In this document: one piece after another, positions 43,339 through 53,274 of the stretch
Position numbering within the stretch: position 1 is the stretch's first letter
Layout of the letters: each line of letters starts with the position of its first letter
Position numbers and translations under genes: made by a program
Notes under the pieces: model-generated
What the model was told of the DNA's origin: nothing
Seen by the model: the letters and a program-made list of their open reading frames with translations, nothing else
Databases searched by the model: none
Origin: Aldehydirespirator sp965200005
GTDB lineage: Bacteria; Actinomycetota; Acidimicrobiia; Acidimicrobiales; Aldehydirespiratoraceae
Reading direction: 5' to 3'
Assembly (NCBI GenBank): GCA_965200005.1
Contig: OZ241331.1
Span: forward strand, 2,976,001 to 3,040,000
Length of the DNA stretch: 64,000 bases

Positions 43339-44325
43339 TCAGGCCGATGTGGTGCTGGTCATTGCCGTGCTGTTTCGGCGGCGTTGAGCCGCCACAGCAG
43401 CAACGGCGTCACCCACGAGCACAAGATCAAGCAACTGCGCCAGCGGACCTCTACCGGCAGCGTCTACTTCGAAGACCGTCGTAGCTCTTGCGCCAAGACC
43501 GCTGATGGCCTCACTGACGCCCTCCGGTTCAAAGTCGTGGCGCAGCACCACCGCTGCGGCGCCCGCCGGTAGCAGACGGCCAAGGTTGTCCCATGTTCGC
43601 AAGTCGTCACTATCCACCGGAGCCTTGCGTCGCACCGAGGCAACTCCAGCAACATTGTCAAGTTGTTGCACCCACCGCCTCGCAGCGAGTATGCCTAACG
43701 CACCGGCGCCACAAACTACGACCATCTGATCACCGATCCCTGCGGCTATCTCGGCGATCCGTCCAGGTGCAGAGTCGATCAACCGCAAGCGAGCGTCGAG
43801 CTGAGCAGCAGCCTCAAGTATCAACCGGTTCATGCCCTGAGTGAGCCCGAGTCGCTCAAGCAGCACTAGTGCGGGCACCGTCACAACACCAAGACCCACC
43901 GCCGGGCCAGCAGCCGGGTCAAACCGGGCCACTGGAACACCCCAATGCGAACAGGCTGACATCAAGTCGCTACCCGCAGTGATTGCGATCACGCTTGCGC
44001 CGGCAGCACGGGCACGACGCGCGGCCGCAACAGTGGCACGGTCGTGGCCCAATTGAGAGAGCGCAAGGGCAACAGACGATTCGCTTAACCACGAAGGGAC
44101 CTCTACGCCGGTTGTCACGACGGGAACCGAGCAGTGCCGTTCGGCGACCATGGCCACGACATCCGCGGCGACTGCACCAACGCCGCGGCCCAGGATGACC
44201 ACCTCGCTAATCGAACCCCGGTCTGGTAGTCCTGTGAGATCGGCGGCGGCGATGGCGGCCTCTCGAACCTTTTCGGGAAGGTGCCTAAAGGCCTCGGTCA
44301 ACCCGCCGCTGGCCATGCCGATCAA
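43339..44325 (-). CDS. SIS-domain phosphoglucose/phosphomannose isomerase-like protein
   Basis: A 328-aa protein with two SIS-type halves: SEVVILGRGVGAVAADVVAM with the second-strand VVTTG, and MVVVCGAGALGILAARRWVQ. The PGI/PMI-like group includes Rv3256c, encoded between manB and manA in mycobacteria as here. Its first-half loop TGVEVPSWLSESSVALALS aligns with the hexose-phosphate-binding region. It overlaps the Trm112-family gene by 4 nt. The reaction is not certain for the group, though a hexose-phosphate isomerase or a regulatory sugar-phosphate sensor is likely. Confidence 0.85.
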   Translation of the reverse strand: MIGMASGGLTEAFRHLPEKVREAAIAAADLTGLPDRGSISEVVILGRGVGAVAADVVAMVAERHCSVPVVTTGVEVPSWLSESSVALALSQLGHDRATVAAARRARAAGASVIAITAGSDLMSACSHWGVPVARFDPAAGPAVGLGVVTVPALVLLERLGLTQGMNRLILEAAAQLDARLRLIDSAPGRIAEIAAGIGDQMVVVCGAGALGILAARRWVQQLDNVAGVASVRRKAPVDSDDLRTWDNLGRLLPAGAAAVVLRHDFEPEGVSEAISGLGARATTVFEVDAAGRGPLAQLLDLVLVGDAVAAVAAQRRRNSTAMTSTTSA

Positions 44326-44600
44326 TCCCCGCCGCTGCGACCACCCGGGGCATCCGAAGCGTCCGACGAATCGAACGTGAAGCTGATGCCTTCCGCTCTG
44401 GCCTTATCCATCAGACGCCCATGTTCAGCCGCATCGGAGTGGGTGGCTTCGTCGATCAACATCACTGGGATGCCGTCATCTACCCGGTAGGCAAGTTTGC
44501 GCCGAGGGTTGTAGAGCAGGTCGTCATCAGCGAAGTACAGCAGCGGGCCCTTGTCGGCAGGACACGCCAGGATCTCTAGCAGCCTCGAGTCAAGCGTCAT
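44322..44600 (-). CDS. Trm112/YcaR-family small zinc-ribbon-like protein
   Basis: A 92-aa protein with the Trm112-family start LLEILACPADKGPLLYF, then LAYRVDDGIPVMLIDEA. Only one Cys of the usual zinc ribbon is retained, in CPAD. A Ser/Asp/Gly-rich tail closes it. It sits between manB and the SIS gene, overlapping both, an arrangement common in Actinobacteria. Trm112 proteins partner methyltransferases in other organisms; the actinobacterial role is not clear. Confidence 0.85.
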   Translation of the reverse strand: MTLDSRLLEILACPADKGPLLYFADDDLLYNPRRKLAYRVDDGIPVMLIDEATHSDAAEHGRLMDKARAEGISFTFDSSDASDAPGGRSGGD

Positions 44601-45942
44601 GGAGTCTTAGCATCGCACGGATCTCAGACACTCGGACATCGACTGCTGTCGCGTCGGGGGCTTCAAGGTTGAGTCGGAGCAACGGTTCGGTGTTGGAGGG
44701 TCGCAGGTTAAACCACCACTCACCGCAGTCCACGGTCAGCCCGTCGAGCCGATCCTGTTTGAAGCCTCGGAACCAGGCTGCCACGGTTTCGATTGCTTTA
44801 CCAGGGTCGGCGACAGTGGAGTTGATCTCACCTGAAGATGCGAACCGCCGCAGTGGCGCTGCTAGCTGCGACAGCGATCCGCAGTAGCCGCTGAGCGCTT
44901 CCATCAACAGCAGCGAGGTGACCATGGAACTCTCGGCGCACCAATTGTCCCGGTAGTAGTAATGGCCGCTGTGTTCACCACCGAACACTGCGCCACTAGT
45001 TGCCATGGCTTGTTTCATGAACGAGTGGCCCACCCGGCAACGAACAGGCTTGCCACCCCACTCCAGGATCGCTTCGGGTAGCGCTTTTGAGCAGATCAGG
45101 TTGTAGACGATCGACGCTTTAGGTTCACGTTCAAGCATTACTTGAGAGATCAGCGCTGTCAGTAGCGAACCTGGCAGCGAGGTCGCCTGCTCGTCCACTG
45201 CGAAGACCCGATCGGCGTCACCATCAAATGCCAGACCTAAGTCGGCTCCAACCTCACGCACACGGTGTTTGAGGTCTTGCTGGTTGGCGGGTTCGAGCGG
45301 ATCGGCGGGATGGTTCGGGAAGTTTCCGTCGAGTTCGGGGTAGAGATGATCGACCTCGATACCGAGTGACCCAAAGACCGCAGGCACGATCAAGCCGCCC
45401 ATCCCGTTTGCGCTGTCCACCACAACCCGCAGCGGTTCCAGCCGGTCGGGTTGCACAAACGACGTGACGTGCTCCACGTAGTCATCGAGCAAACCGTGGG
45501 TTGTTATCGAGCCTGTGGTGGTTGCGCGAGCAGGGGGCGAGCTTGCGAGAGCCTTAATCTCGGTCAATCCTGAAGTCGAACCGATGGGTGAGGCTCCCGG
45601 CCCGCATAGCTTGATGCCGTTGTAGCCGGCCGGGTTGTGTGAGGCAGTGAACATGGCTGCTGGTATCCCCCACAGGCCCGAGGCGAAATAGATCATCTCG
45701 GTAGCGCACAAGCCAATGTCGGTGACATCAACCCCTGAGTGCCTAACGCCTTCGACGAAGGCGTGTGCCAGCCGAGGGCCGTCTTCTCGCATATCACGAC
45801 CCACGGCGACACGGCTTGATCCCTGGCGCTTTACGAAGACACCAAATGCCGAGCCAATCAAGCGACATGTCTGAGCGTCGATCTGCTCGCCTACTACGCC
45901 CCTGATGTCATAGGCCTTGAAGATCGCATCGAGGTTGCCCAC
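44590..45942 (-). CDS. manB: Phosphomannomutase/phosphoglucomutase
   Basis: A 450-aa alpha-D-phosphohexomutase. The catalytic serine is in FTASHNPAGYNGIKLCG, the metal-binding loop is DLGLAFDGDADRVFAVDE, the sugar-binding loop is GGEHSGHYYY and the phosphate-binding loop is LRPSNTEPLLRLNLEA. It interconverts mannose-6-P and mannose-1-P (and probably the glucose pair). Downstream genes follow with overlaps, so all five genes to ahcY look like one operon starting here or at the membrane protein upstream, 37 nt away. Confidence 0.93.
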   Translation of the reverse strand: MGNLDAIFKAYDIRGVVGEQIDAQTCRLIGSAFGVFVKRQGSSRVAVGRDMREDGPRLAHAFVEGVRHSGVDVTDIGLCATEMIYFASGLWGIPAAMFTASHNPAGYNGIKLCGPGASPIGSTSGLTEIKALASSPPARATTTGSITTHGLLDDYVEHVTSFVQPDRLEPLRVVVDSANGMGGLIVPAVFGSLGIEVDHLYPELDGNFPNHPADPLEPANQQDLKHRVREVGADLGLAFDGDADRVFAVDEQATSLPGSLLTALISQVMLEREPKASIVYNLICSKALPEAILEWGGKPVRCRVGHSFMKQAMATSGAVFGGEHSGHYYYRDNWCAESSMVTSLLLMEALSGYCGSLSQLAAPLRRFASSGEINSTVADPGKAIETVAAWFRGFKQDRLDGLTVDCGEWWFNLRPSNTEPLLRLNLEAPDATAVDVRVSEIRAMLRLHDA

Positions 45943-45979
45943 GGGCTGCGAACCTACTGCCCGTGCCGTCGAACCAGAG

Positions 45980-48829
45980 CTAGACAGCCTCTTCGCTACG
46001 TCTGCGGGTGCGCGTTAGTCCCCACACCGCTGCTGCTAGCCCTACCAGCGTGATCGCCGCAGCGACCCACTGCACAAGATGCCGGCCGTAACTCAGATCA
46101 ACGTCGTGGCTAGTCGGCACTACAACCATCAGGTTGGGCGTCACCCGGTAGGGCCCGTCAGCGCCAGACACCGACCAATTGGGGAAGTACGAGGTGCGAA
46201 CCAGCACTGGCGATCCGACGCGATCAACCGAAAACGAGATTGAGTGGTTGTCTCGACGTATGTCAGACACTTGAGTTGGCTCTACCTTCACCCGAGGGGC
46301 CTGCTCGGGCAGCAACTGCGACAGTCGACGCATCTCACTAACGCGATCGGCGACAGAAGGGGTCTCGACGCTCGGTGCCTCTAGATCAGCAAGGTCCATG
46401 CGAGGCCAACTCTCAGGCCCGTCAAGCGCCAGCATCGGGCCGGCGTGTCCCGCAAGGAAGGAGCCAACAGCCGGCACCATCCAGTCCTCGCCGCTAGACC
46501 CGAGTCCCGCAGTTACCACCGGCAACTCGCTCAACCCGCTGACTGGCTCGCTTCCGATTACCTCAAACACCGTCCAAGGCCCCGAAGTCGCCACTTGAAC
46601 CAGTTCGGGAACGCCACGGGCTTGAGCGAGCGCGCTCTCAGAGAACGCCATGTAGTAACGCACACCCATCATCTGGAGATGCTCCACGCCACGTGCCACA
46701 TCAAGTCCGCTATAGGGAAGATCCCGTTGTGCATTTGAGGGCGAATCCGAGAGTTCAGATTGCATCAAGAAGTGGAAGGGAACCGTTGCCGAGGCTTCGA
46801 AGTACAAACCTTCCATCGACCCGATACAGCCATCCGTCCAATGTGGCAACAACATCGGAGCCATCGGCGTGCCGTAGGTTCCGATGCGCTCAAGCTGATA
46901 CTCCCACAGCGCCGGCCCGCATCCCAGACTGTCACCGACTGCTGACATCGTGTCGACGAGGTAGCGATACTCGCCGTAGCCACCGCCTGCTTCAGTGGCA
47001 ATGCGACTCTCGTAACCCTCAAAGTTGTATTGAACCCAGTAGGTGCCCGGGTTGGTTTCCGTTGTGGAAAAGGGGCCCCAGCGGTATGCGCCTGTCTCGT
47101 CGATGCCTCCGCCCGGAAGGCCACGAAGCGGAAGTGCGACTAACACAACCAATGCCACTGCTGGTACAACCATGAGAGCAAACACGGTCACCGAGGCCAG
47201 CCTCGTGCCGAGTCTCACGATCGGGCGGGAGTCCGCTCCGGAGACGGCTTGTTGGCGCCGAAGTGTTGTGACGAGCGATCTCAAGTAGTGCAGCCCTTTG
47301 CCGACCCCTAGGGCAGCGGTCAGGTACACGGTCAGGTAATAGAACGGCAAGATCCGCACGTTCCAGAGTCGCCCTTCGGGCAACAACCAGAAGGCCAGAG
47401 CAAATATCGCGGCAGTCACGCTTAGGGCTAGCCAGAGCCGTGTTCCTAAGCCGATCGATGCAACGTCGGCCGGTGTTGTCTTGCCGTTAGTCCCAAGGCG
47501 CCGTAGTCGTAAGCGGAAGCGGCCATAAAGCCTGACGGCACCGAACACCAACAGACCTGCTGCTGAGACCGAAACAAATAGTTGCAACGGCGGGTGGTTG
47601 GTCAGGAAGCTGTAGTCAAACTCGGATCTTGACCAAAGGGCAGACATGTAGCGTCGCTCTTTGCCCCAGCCCATGTCGTTGAGGTAGCCGCGCTGCCACC
47701 AGAACGGCAGTACCCACCAGGCGCTCAATGCAGCAGCCAGCACACCGGTCGTGAAGACCCACTTCAAGCGAGCCCACCACTGTGCACGTTGCCACCCCAT
47801 GACCAGCAGTAGGGCTGCAGTTGCCGCCAGCGCGAAAAAAGCTGAGAAGAGATGCAGGAGCCCCGTGAGGGCTAGCAATGCACCGGAGAGCACCCGGTCT
47901 CGACCAGCTTGCATGCCACGAGCCGCTACACCGATGTAGATGATGGCGCATGCCAGCCCAAGCGAGTAAGCGAACTCACCTGCCATGGTTGACATCAAGT
48001 TGCCGCCGTAAATGTTGAATGAGTGGTCGAATAGGAACAGCAGTGACGCAAAGGCAGCCAAACTGCGCCCAACCCTTGGAACTCCGGCACGAGACGCCAT
48101 TGCCCAAACTGCAGCCGGCAAGACGACCACGCCGCCGATAGCCACCAACTTCAGCGACACTCCATAGGGCAAGTCGGTGAGGAGGAGCGCGAGAACGGCA
48201 GCGCCCCCGGCTGCGAGCGGTCGCAGTCTTGGCCGCGACTCCAGCAGCGCCCACGTCCAGGTACCGGCAGCAGCGGGCAACAGGAACGCTGCGAGCGCGC
48301 GTTCAACCAACTCTTTGTTGTACTGCAGGTCGCCAAAGGGGCGAAGGCCCCAAATCGACAGTTCGCGGGTGTCGTAGAGCCCCGTCAGCTCAAAGAGCCC
48401 CACCGCAACTGCTGCTAGCAGCGCGACGCTCAGCGCACGACTAGCGAGTTTGGCCTCCCGCCAGATGTCACGCACTGCCGGTATGCGCAGCATCCACAGC
48501 ATGGCACCCGCACATGCCATCCAGGCGAACAGAACGGTGGGTAGGGCGAGACCCACATCAAGGATCACGACCAGTAGCGACGGAACCACCATGTAAAAGG
48601 TGAAGGCGGGGAAGCCGGCGTACCAATCGTGCGTCCAGCCCGTGAGCCGGAACTCGCCCAGCAACACGTCACGCAGGTATGCGGGTGCCCACACGTGAGC
48701 ACCGAGGTCCCCTCCTGTCGGAGTGTTGTCAACGAACCACAAGCCAACCCGGGTGTTCACTACCACAAAGCCCACAACCACCGCCAAAATGGCGGCGCTT
48801 AGCAGCCGGCTGCGCATTGGGTGGCTCAC
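45980..48829 (-). CDS. Large polytopic membrane protein, GT-C-like
   Basis: A 949-aa protein with about 12-14 membrane segments in the first 560 residues and a C-terminal extracytoplasmic region of 380 residues ending in one more TM (about 918-938) and a basic tail. An early loop has PTGGDLGAHVWAPAYLRD, the acidic loop-1 signature of GT-C glycosyltransferases. The C-terminal part has SYFPNWSVSGADGPYRV, a known region of the family often annotated as 6-pyruvoyl-tetrahydropterin-synthase-related. It likely transfers or flips a lipid-linked sugar for the cell envelope, which suits its place beside mannose genes. Confidence 0.85.
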   Translation of the reverse strand: MSHPMRSRLLSAAILAVVVGFVVVNTRVGLWFVDNTPTGGDLGAHVWAPAYLRDVLLGEFRLTGWTHDWYAGFPAFTFYMVVPSLLVVILDVGLALPTVLFAWMACAGAMLWMLRIPAVRDIWREAKLASRALSVALLAAVAVGLFELTGLYDTRELSIWGLRPFGDLQYNKELVERALAAFLLPAAAGTWTWALLESRPRLRPLAAGGAAVLALLLTDLPYGVSLKLVAIGGVVVLPAAVWAMASRAGVPRVGRSLAAFASLLFLFDHSFNIYGGNLMSTMAGEFAYSLGLACAIIYIGVAARGMQAGRDRVLSGALLALTGLLHLFSAFFALAATAALLLVMGWQRAQWWARLKWVFTTGVLAAALSAWWVLPFWWQRGYLNDMGWGKERRYMSALWSRSEFDYSFLTNHPPLQLFVSVSAAGLLVFGAVRLYGRFRLRLRRLGTNGKTTPADVASIGLGTRLWLALSVTAAIFALAFWLLPEGRLWNVRILPFYYLTVYLTAALGVGKGLHYLRSLVTTLRRQQAVSGADSRPIVRLGTRLASVTVFALMVVPAVALVVLVALPLRGLPGGGIDETGAYRWGPFSTTETNPGTYWVQYNFEGYESRIATEAGGGYGEYRYLVDTMSAVGDSLGCGPALWEYQLERIGTYGTPMAPMLLPHWTDGCIGSMEGLYFEASATVPFHFLMQSELSDSPSNAQRDLPYSGLDVARGVEHLQMMGVRYYMAFSESALAQARGVPELVQVATSGPWTVFEVIGSEPVSGLSELPVVTAGLGSSGEDWMVPAVGSFLAGHAGPMLALDGPESWPRMDLADLEAPSVETPSVADRVSEMRRLSQLLPEQAPRVKVEPTQVSDIRRDNHSISFSVDRVGSPVLVRTSYFPNWSVSGADGPYRVTPNLMVVVPTSHDVDLSYGRHLVQWVAAAITLVGLAAAVWGLTRTRRRSEEAV

Positions 48830-48884
48830 TGAGCCTGTGTCTCCGCCATGTCTGTCTCCGCCACGTCTTCGGCTGGTTCCGCCC

Positions 48885-49604
48885 TCATGCCCAGAAGATC
48901 AAGAGGGCGACGGTTACCGAGTTGAAGCCAACGTGAGCCCAGATTGCTGGGCCCAACCGTCCGCTGAAGTGGGTCAGCAAAGCAAAGACCAATCCGATGA
49001 GCACCAGGGCCGGAAACTGCACTGGCTGGAAGTGGGTAGCCGCGAATGCAACAGACGAGACGGCAACCGCTGTGATCGTGCCGAAGCGTTCCTTGAGCGC
49101 TCCCTGCAGGAGACCCCGAAAGAACGTCTCCTCAACGATGGGTGCGATAACCACTGTCATGACAACAAGCAGGACGTGGTCGAGATTCGAGATCGCCATC
49201 TCGACCAGTTCACGTGCCTCTCTCTCTACATCAAGATCAACGAGGCGCAAGATCGGCCAATACAGCAGCGGTACCAGCACCACCTGGCCCACGATTCCGA
49301 TGCCGAGACCCAGCGGGATGTCTCTAAGACGCATCACAAAACCAACGTGTCTGCGCCAGTCAAGGCCGCGGGTGCGAGCGAGAAGTGGAGTACCAAACAG
49401 CCCCAACCACAAAGGCAACTGCAGCAGCGTCAAGGCACCGATCGACAGATCTTCAAGCGAATCGACCGGATCGCCAGTGCCGGTGTCATATCCGATGTAG
49501 ACGGCTGCTACGACAATGCTCACTACCACGGTCGCAACGAAAGAGATGCACCAACCGACCACTGCCCACTTGAGCCTGGTTGAGGCCGACATCAAAGTAG
49601 GCAT
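48885..49604 (-). CDS. CPBP/CAAX-type intramembrane metalloprotease
   Basis: About 239 aa from ATG 49604; an upstream start at 49634 would add 10 residues. Multi-spanning membrane protein with the CPBP catalytic motifs: EETFFRGLLQG (EExxxR), the His in FAATHFQPVQ and a third site in AHVGFNSVTV. TMs are clear at about 10-35, 50-70, 95-115 and 130-155. In other bacteria such proteins process membrane peptides or proteins. It lies between the GT-C-like gene (55 nt downstream) and ftsH, from which it is divergent across about 100 nt. Confidence 0.9.
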   Translation of the reverse strand: MPTLMSASTRLKWAVVGWCISFVATVVVSIVVAAVYIGYDTGTGDPVDSLEDLSIGALTLLQLPLWLGLFGTPLLARTRGLDWRRHVGFVMRLRDIPLGLGIGIVGQVVLVPLLYWPILRLVDLDVEREARELVEMAISNLDHVLLVVMTVVIAPIVEETFFRGLLQGALKERFGTITAVAVSSVAFAATHFQPVQFPALVLIGLVFALLTHFSGRLGPAIWAHVGFNSVTVALLIFWA

Positions 49605-49705
49605 AGGTGGCAAAGCTAGTGCGCAGCCTCCCAATGTGGCGCGACCGAGCCACCGCTGTTCATACCGCCACGGCTACCGTGACTCGGTGACAGTAGTCTG
49701 GCTAC

Positions 49706-51655
49706 GTGGCCGAGACTGAACCCCCTCCCCCGCCGCCACCGGCGCCCACGGGTCCCCAAAGGCCCTCGGGCTCCCAAACAAAGGACCAGGCGCGCAAGAA
49801 GCAAGGCTCAACGAGTTCGCAAGATAGCGAGAACTCACGCAGACCTCGCTTGCTGGTGTGGGGAATGCTCGGAGCGATGCTCGCCATCATCATCTTCACG
49901 ACCACGTTCCCCGGATCAAACGGCGACGAGATTTCCTACAACGAGTTCCTGCTGCGTGTGAGCGACAACGCCATCGTCAGCGCCGAGTATGAGATCGCTA
50001 CTGGCACCATCAGAGCTACTGATGTATCCGGCGCACAACTCCAATCGAGCGGCCCGACACCACTTCCTGAGGCTCACACCGACCTCGTAAACGAAAAGGT
50101 CGGGGAATTCAGTTACCGGCCGCCAAACAACAACTTCTTCCTCTCGATTATCCCGTTGCTGCTGCCTATCGGTTTGCTGATCTTGTTCTTCTGGTGGATG
50201 CAGCGACGAGCCCAGGGGCAGATGGGCAACATCATGTCGATCGGTCGCAGCCGCGCCAAGACGTACACCACTGAGCGACCTGGTACAACCTTTGAAGATG
50301 TCGCTGGGTATGAAGGTGTCAAGCAAGAGATCACAGAGATCGTCGACTTCTTGAAGACACCCGAGCGATTCGCGGAGATTGGTGCGCGGGTGCCTAAGGG
50401 AGTGCTGCTCGTGGGGCCACCCGGAACCGGCAAGACACTGATCGCCAAAGCCGTAGCAGGCGAGGCCGGCGTGCCATTCCTGTCGGTGACCGGTTCTGAC
50501 TTCATGGAGATGTTTGTAGGGGTCGGTGCTAGCCGGGTTCGTGACCTGTTCGAATCGGCTCGCAAGATGGGCAAAGCGATCATCTTCATTGACGAGGTTG
50601 ACTCGATCGGTCGCAAGCGCGGTGCTGGGCTCGGTGGAGGCCACGACGAGCGTGAGCAGACACTTAACCAGATGCTCTCGGAGATGGACGGCTTCGAAGG
50701 ATCCGAAGGCATCGTGATGATGGCGGCGACTAACCGCCCCGACATCCTTGACCCTGCACTACTTCGTCCGGGTCGATTTGACCGCCAGGTGGTTGTGCCA
50801 CTGCCTGAGTTGTCAGACAGGCAAGCAATCCTTGAAGTTCACGTCAAAGGAAAGCAAACGTCAGACGATCTTGACCTGAATGTGGTGGCTAGAGGCACCC
50901 CTGGCATGAGCGGTGCCGACCTTGCCAACCTTGTCAACGAAGCCGCTCTAGTTGCGGTGCGTGAAGGCAAGGACGAGATACAGGCACGCCACATTGAGGT
51001 TGCACGCGACCGGGTGATGATGGGCCAAAAGCGCGAATCGCTAGCACTCTCCGATGACGAGAAAGAAGCAATCGCCTATCACGAGGCTGGCCATGCGGTT
51101 TGCGCTGCAGTGCTGCCGACCGCTGATCCGCTTCACAAGGTGACGATCATCCCGAGTGGTATGGCACTCGGTGTGACGATGCAGTTGCCTGAGGAGGATC
51201 GCCACATCTACCGCACCGATTACATCCTTGATCGATTGGTTGTGATGTTTGGCGGACGAACTGCTGAGGAGTTGGTGTTTGGTATCAGCAGTACGGGCGC
51301 CGCTGATGACTTGATGCGAGCCACTGCCCTGGCACGTTCAATGGTGCGTGAATGGGGCATGTCTGATGAGATCGGCCCGATGGCTTGGGGATCCCAGAAC
51401 CAGGTGTTCCTAGGTGAAGACCTAGTCCAGACACGTGATTACAGCGACGACACGGCCCGCGTCATCGACGAAGAGATCGAACGCATCCTTCGAGAACAGC
51501 AGGATCGCTGCCGCCGGACCCTCAGCCGATTCCGGCACGGACTTGACCTAGTTGCCCGAGCACTGCTCGAACACGAGACCATCAGCGGCCAAGAAGTGCA
51601 ACGCCTAATCAAGGTCTCAACCATCTCAGCCGAACCCGTCCCAAGACCCGTCTAG
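49706..51655 (+). CDS. ftsH: ATP-dependent zinc metalloprotease FtsH
   Basis: A 649-aa membrane AAA protease, from GTG 49706. It has a Pro-rich cytosolic head, TM1 (about 48-68), a short extracytoplasmic domain, and TM2 (IIPLLLPIGLLILFFWW). The ATPase has LLVGPPGTGKTLIAKA (Walker A), IIFIDEVDSIG (Walker B), and the SRH with NRPDILDPALLRPGRFD. The peptidase has AYHEAGHAVCAA (HExxH) and a later LDRLVVMFGGRTAEEL region with the third ligand region. It stands alone; the usual hpt/folE neighbours are absent. Ends beside a 15-bp direct repeat. Confidence 0.97.
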   Translation: MAETEPPPPPPPAPTGPQRPSGSQTKDQARKKQGSTSSQDSENSRRPRLLVWGMLGAMLAIIIFTTTFPGSNGDEISYNEFLLRVSDNAIVSAEYEIATGTIRATDVSGAQLQSSGPTPLPEAHTDLVNEKVGEFSYRPPNNNFFLSIIPLLLPIGLLILFFWWMQRRAQGQMGNIMSIGRSRAKTYTTERPGTTFEDVAGYEGVKQEITEIVDFLKTPERFAEIGARVPKGVLLVGPPGTGKTLIAKAVAGEAGVPFLSVTGSDFMEMFVGVGASRVRDLFESARKMGKAIIFIDEVDSIGRKRGAGLGGGHDEREQTLNQMLSEMDGFEGSEGIVMMAATNRPDILDPALLRPGRFDRQVVVPLPELSDRQAILEVHVKGKQTSDDLDLNVVARGTPGMSGADLANLVNEAALVAVREGKDEIQARHIEVARDRVMMGQKRESLALSDDEKEAIAYHEAGHAVCAAVLPTADPLHKVTIIPSGMALGVTMQLPEEDRHIYRTDYILDRLVVMFGGRTAEELVFGISSTGAADDLMRATALARSMVREWGMSDEIGPMAWGSQNQVFLGEDLVQTRDYSDDTARVIDEEIERILREQQDRCRRTLSRFRHGLDLVARALLEHETISGQEVQRLIKVSTISAEPVPRPV

Positions 51656-51683
51656 CATCTGACAACAACCGTCCCAAGACCCG
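51636..51683. repeat. 15-bp direct repeat flanking the ftsH stop
   Basis: CCGTCCCAAGACCCG occurs at 51636-51650, in the last codons of ftsH, and again at 51669-51683, 33 bp later. It marks the left boundary of the accessory island. It may be a small local duplication. Confidence 0.7.
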
Positions 51684-51705
51684 AGAAGTGTTTTGGGTTG
51701 AGGTT

Positions 51706-52003
51706 TCAAAGGCTGAGTTGCAGTTCGAGCGGCGACTTTGTTGATCGATTGTTGTCAAGTGTTGGGTCGTGTGTCGATAGACCGCTGTTTTGATCGTCGA
51801 CCTGTTCACTGCTAGCTCCCGTGTGTTTCCGAGCGTGGCTGCTTGAACGGCTGCTCAGACCATTTGATGATGTGGAAGAACGCCCGGAGGGTGGGGGTCG
51901 GGTGTTGTGTTTGTGTTGGGGTGTTTGGGTTATGGGTGGTTGTGCTCGGGCGGGCCCGTAGTTGGGGCCGTTGGGTGGAATTAGTGAGGGTTTGCCGTCT
52001 TGG
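51706..52003 (-). pseudogene. C-terminal tail of the IS-interrupted DUF222/HNH gene
   Basis: On the minus strand, directly after the IS left end, a frame reads DGKPSLIPPNGPNYGPARAQ and continues through a Pro/Thr/Ser/His-rich low-complexity tail to a stop at 51706. This matches the post-HNH end of the DUF222/13E12 family (which typically reads like DGKLTLHPP after the HNH motif). It is therefore the other half of the gene whose N-terminal part lies at 53292-54404. Confidence 0.6.
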
Positions 52004-52020
52004 TGAATTTTACCGGGTTG
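52004..52020 (+). repeat. IS terminal inverted repeat, left
   Basis: 17 bp, TGAATTTTACCGGGTTG; exact inverse of the right copy. Confidence 0.88.
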
Positions 52021-52892
52021 TTTGGTGGTGTTTTTGTTTGGTTGTTTTTGTTGTGGTTTGAGTGTGGTGGTTGGTTTCGTGTTCGGTGGGTGTGGTGTTT
52101 CTGAGGGTGTCATAGATGCGCTGGTGGTTGTACCAGTCAATATATTCGAGGGTGGCTAGTTCGAGGTCTTTGAGTCCGCTCCAGGGTCTTTTGTTGTTGA
52201 TGAGTTCGGTTTTGTAGAGGCCGATGATGGTTTCGGCTAGGGCGTTGTCGTAGGAGTCACCGCGGGATCCGACTGAGGCGATGACTCCGTTTCGGGCTAA
52301 GCGGTTGGTGTATGCGATGGCGAGGTATTGGCTGCCCTTGTCGCTGTGATGGATCAAGCCGGTGAGATCACCGTTGTCGCGTTTGCGGTCCCAGATGGCT
52401 TGTTCGAGGGCGTCTAGAGCGATGTTTGCGGTTAGCGATCTGGAGGCTTTGCAGCCGACGATCCGCACATATACGAACCCGGTCTTGGTGCGTACATAGG
52501 TGAGATCTGCTACCCACAGGCGGTTCGTGCCACCGCCCCGAACTTGCGATCCAGGAGATCCCTGGGACTCTCCGAAGCCGCGACTGGGGTGGTGGTTTGT
52601 TTGGGTTTGCCTCGAGTAGCTCCGCGTATCCCGAGGTCACGCATCAAACGTTCGACGGTGCAACGAGCAACCCTGATGTTTTCGCGGTTGAGTTGAGCCC
52701 AAATCTTGGGTGCCCCATAAACACCAAAATTGTCGTGAAAAACGCGGCTGATCTCGATCTTTAACTGCTCATCACGGATCGCGCGAGCAGACGAAGGACG
52801 CCGCTTATAAGCCCAATACGTGGAAGGGGCGATCCGCAGTGTTCCACAGATCGGCTCGACCCCGAACTCATCCCGGTGAGCGTCAATGAACT
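52010..52892 (-). pseudogene. IS3-type orfB (DDE transposase), frameshifted
   Basis: The N-terminal half reads KFIDAHRDEFGVEPICGTL, with APSTYWAYKRRPSSARA and FGVYGAPKIWAQL, the typical HTH_21 region of IS3 OrfB. At about 52535 the frame changes within GGGGCGGTGGC. The C-terminal half resumes as GTNRLWVADLTYVRTKTGFV and carries the catalytic-core features HHSDKGSQY, SRGDSYDNALAE and WYNHQRI. It has no ATG start and would be made by frameshift from orfA, as usual in IS3. The break makes it non-functional. Confidence 0.85.
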
Positions 52893-53141
52893 TTACCTGC
52901 GACTTTGTGGACGGTCGAGCTCCGCCGCGAAGAAACCCGAAGCCAACTTCAAAATCTCGTTCGCTCTGCGCAACTCGCGATTCTCGCGTTCGGGTTGCTT
53001 CAACCGTTCACGATCCTCAGTCTTGAAACCAGGCAACTCACCGTTATCGATCTCGAAGCAGCGAACCCACTTACGAATCGTCTCAAGATTCGGTCCCAGC
53101 TTCTCGCCAACCCAACGAACCGCACACCACCGCGAATCACC
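52893..53141 (-). pseudogene. IS3-type orfA, with in-frame stop
   Basis: The recognisable part, reading GDSRWCAVRWVGEKLGPN, then LETIRKWVRCFEIDNGEL, ends ASGFFAAELDRPQSRR, the classical OrfA C-terminus with its Leu-rich helix (ENRELRRANEILK). A TAG at 53142-53144 cuts the frame where a Tyr is expected, and upstream coding is decayed. The stretch 53150-53280 is extremely C/A-rich on the plus strand. Confidence 0.7.
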
Positions 53142-53274
53142 CTAACGCTCCACCTCCAAAACCACACCAACCGCCCGAACCCGCAACCCCACCAGACACC
53201 AACCAACCCAACGCTAAACACCCACAACCCAGCGACCCACCAAAACAAGCCACCAACAAACCCAGCGACCCTCA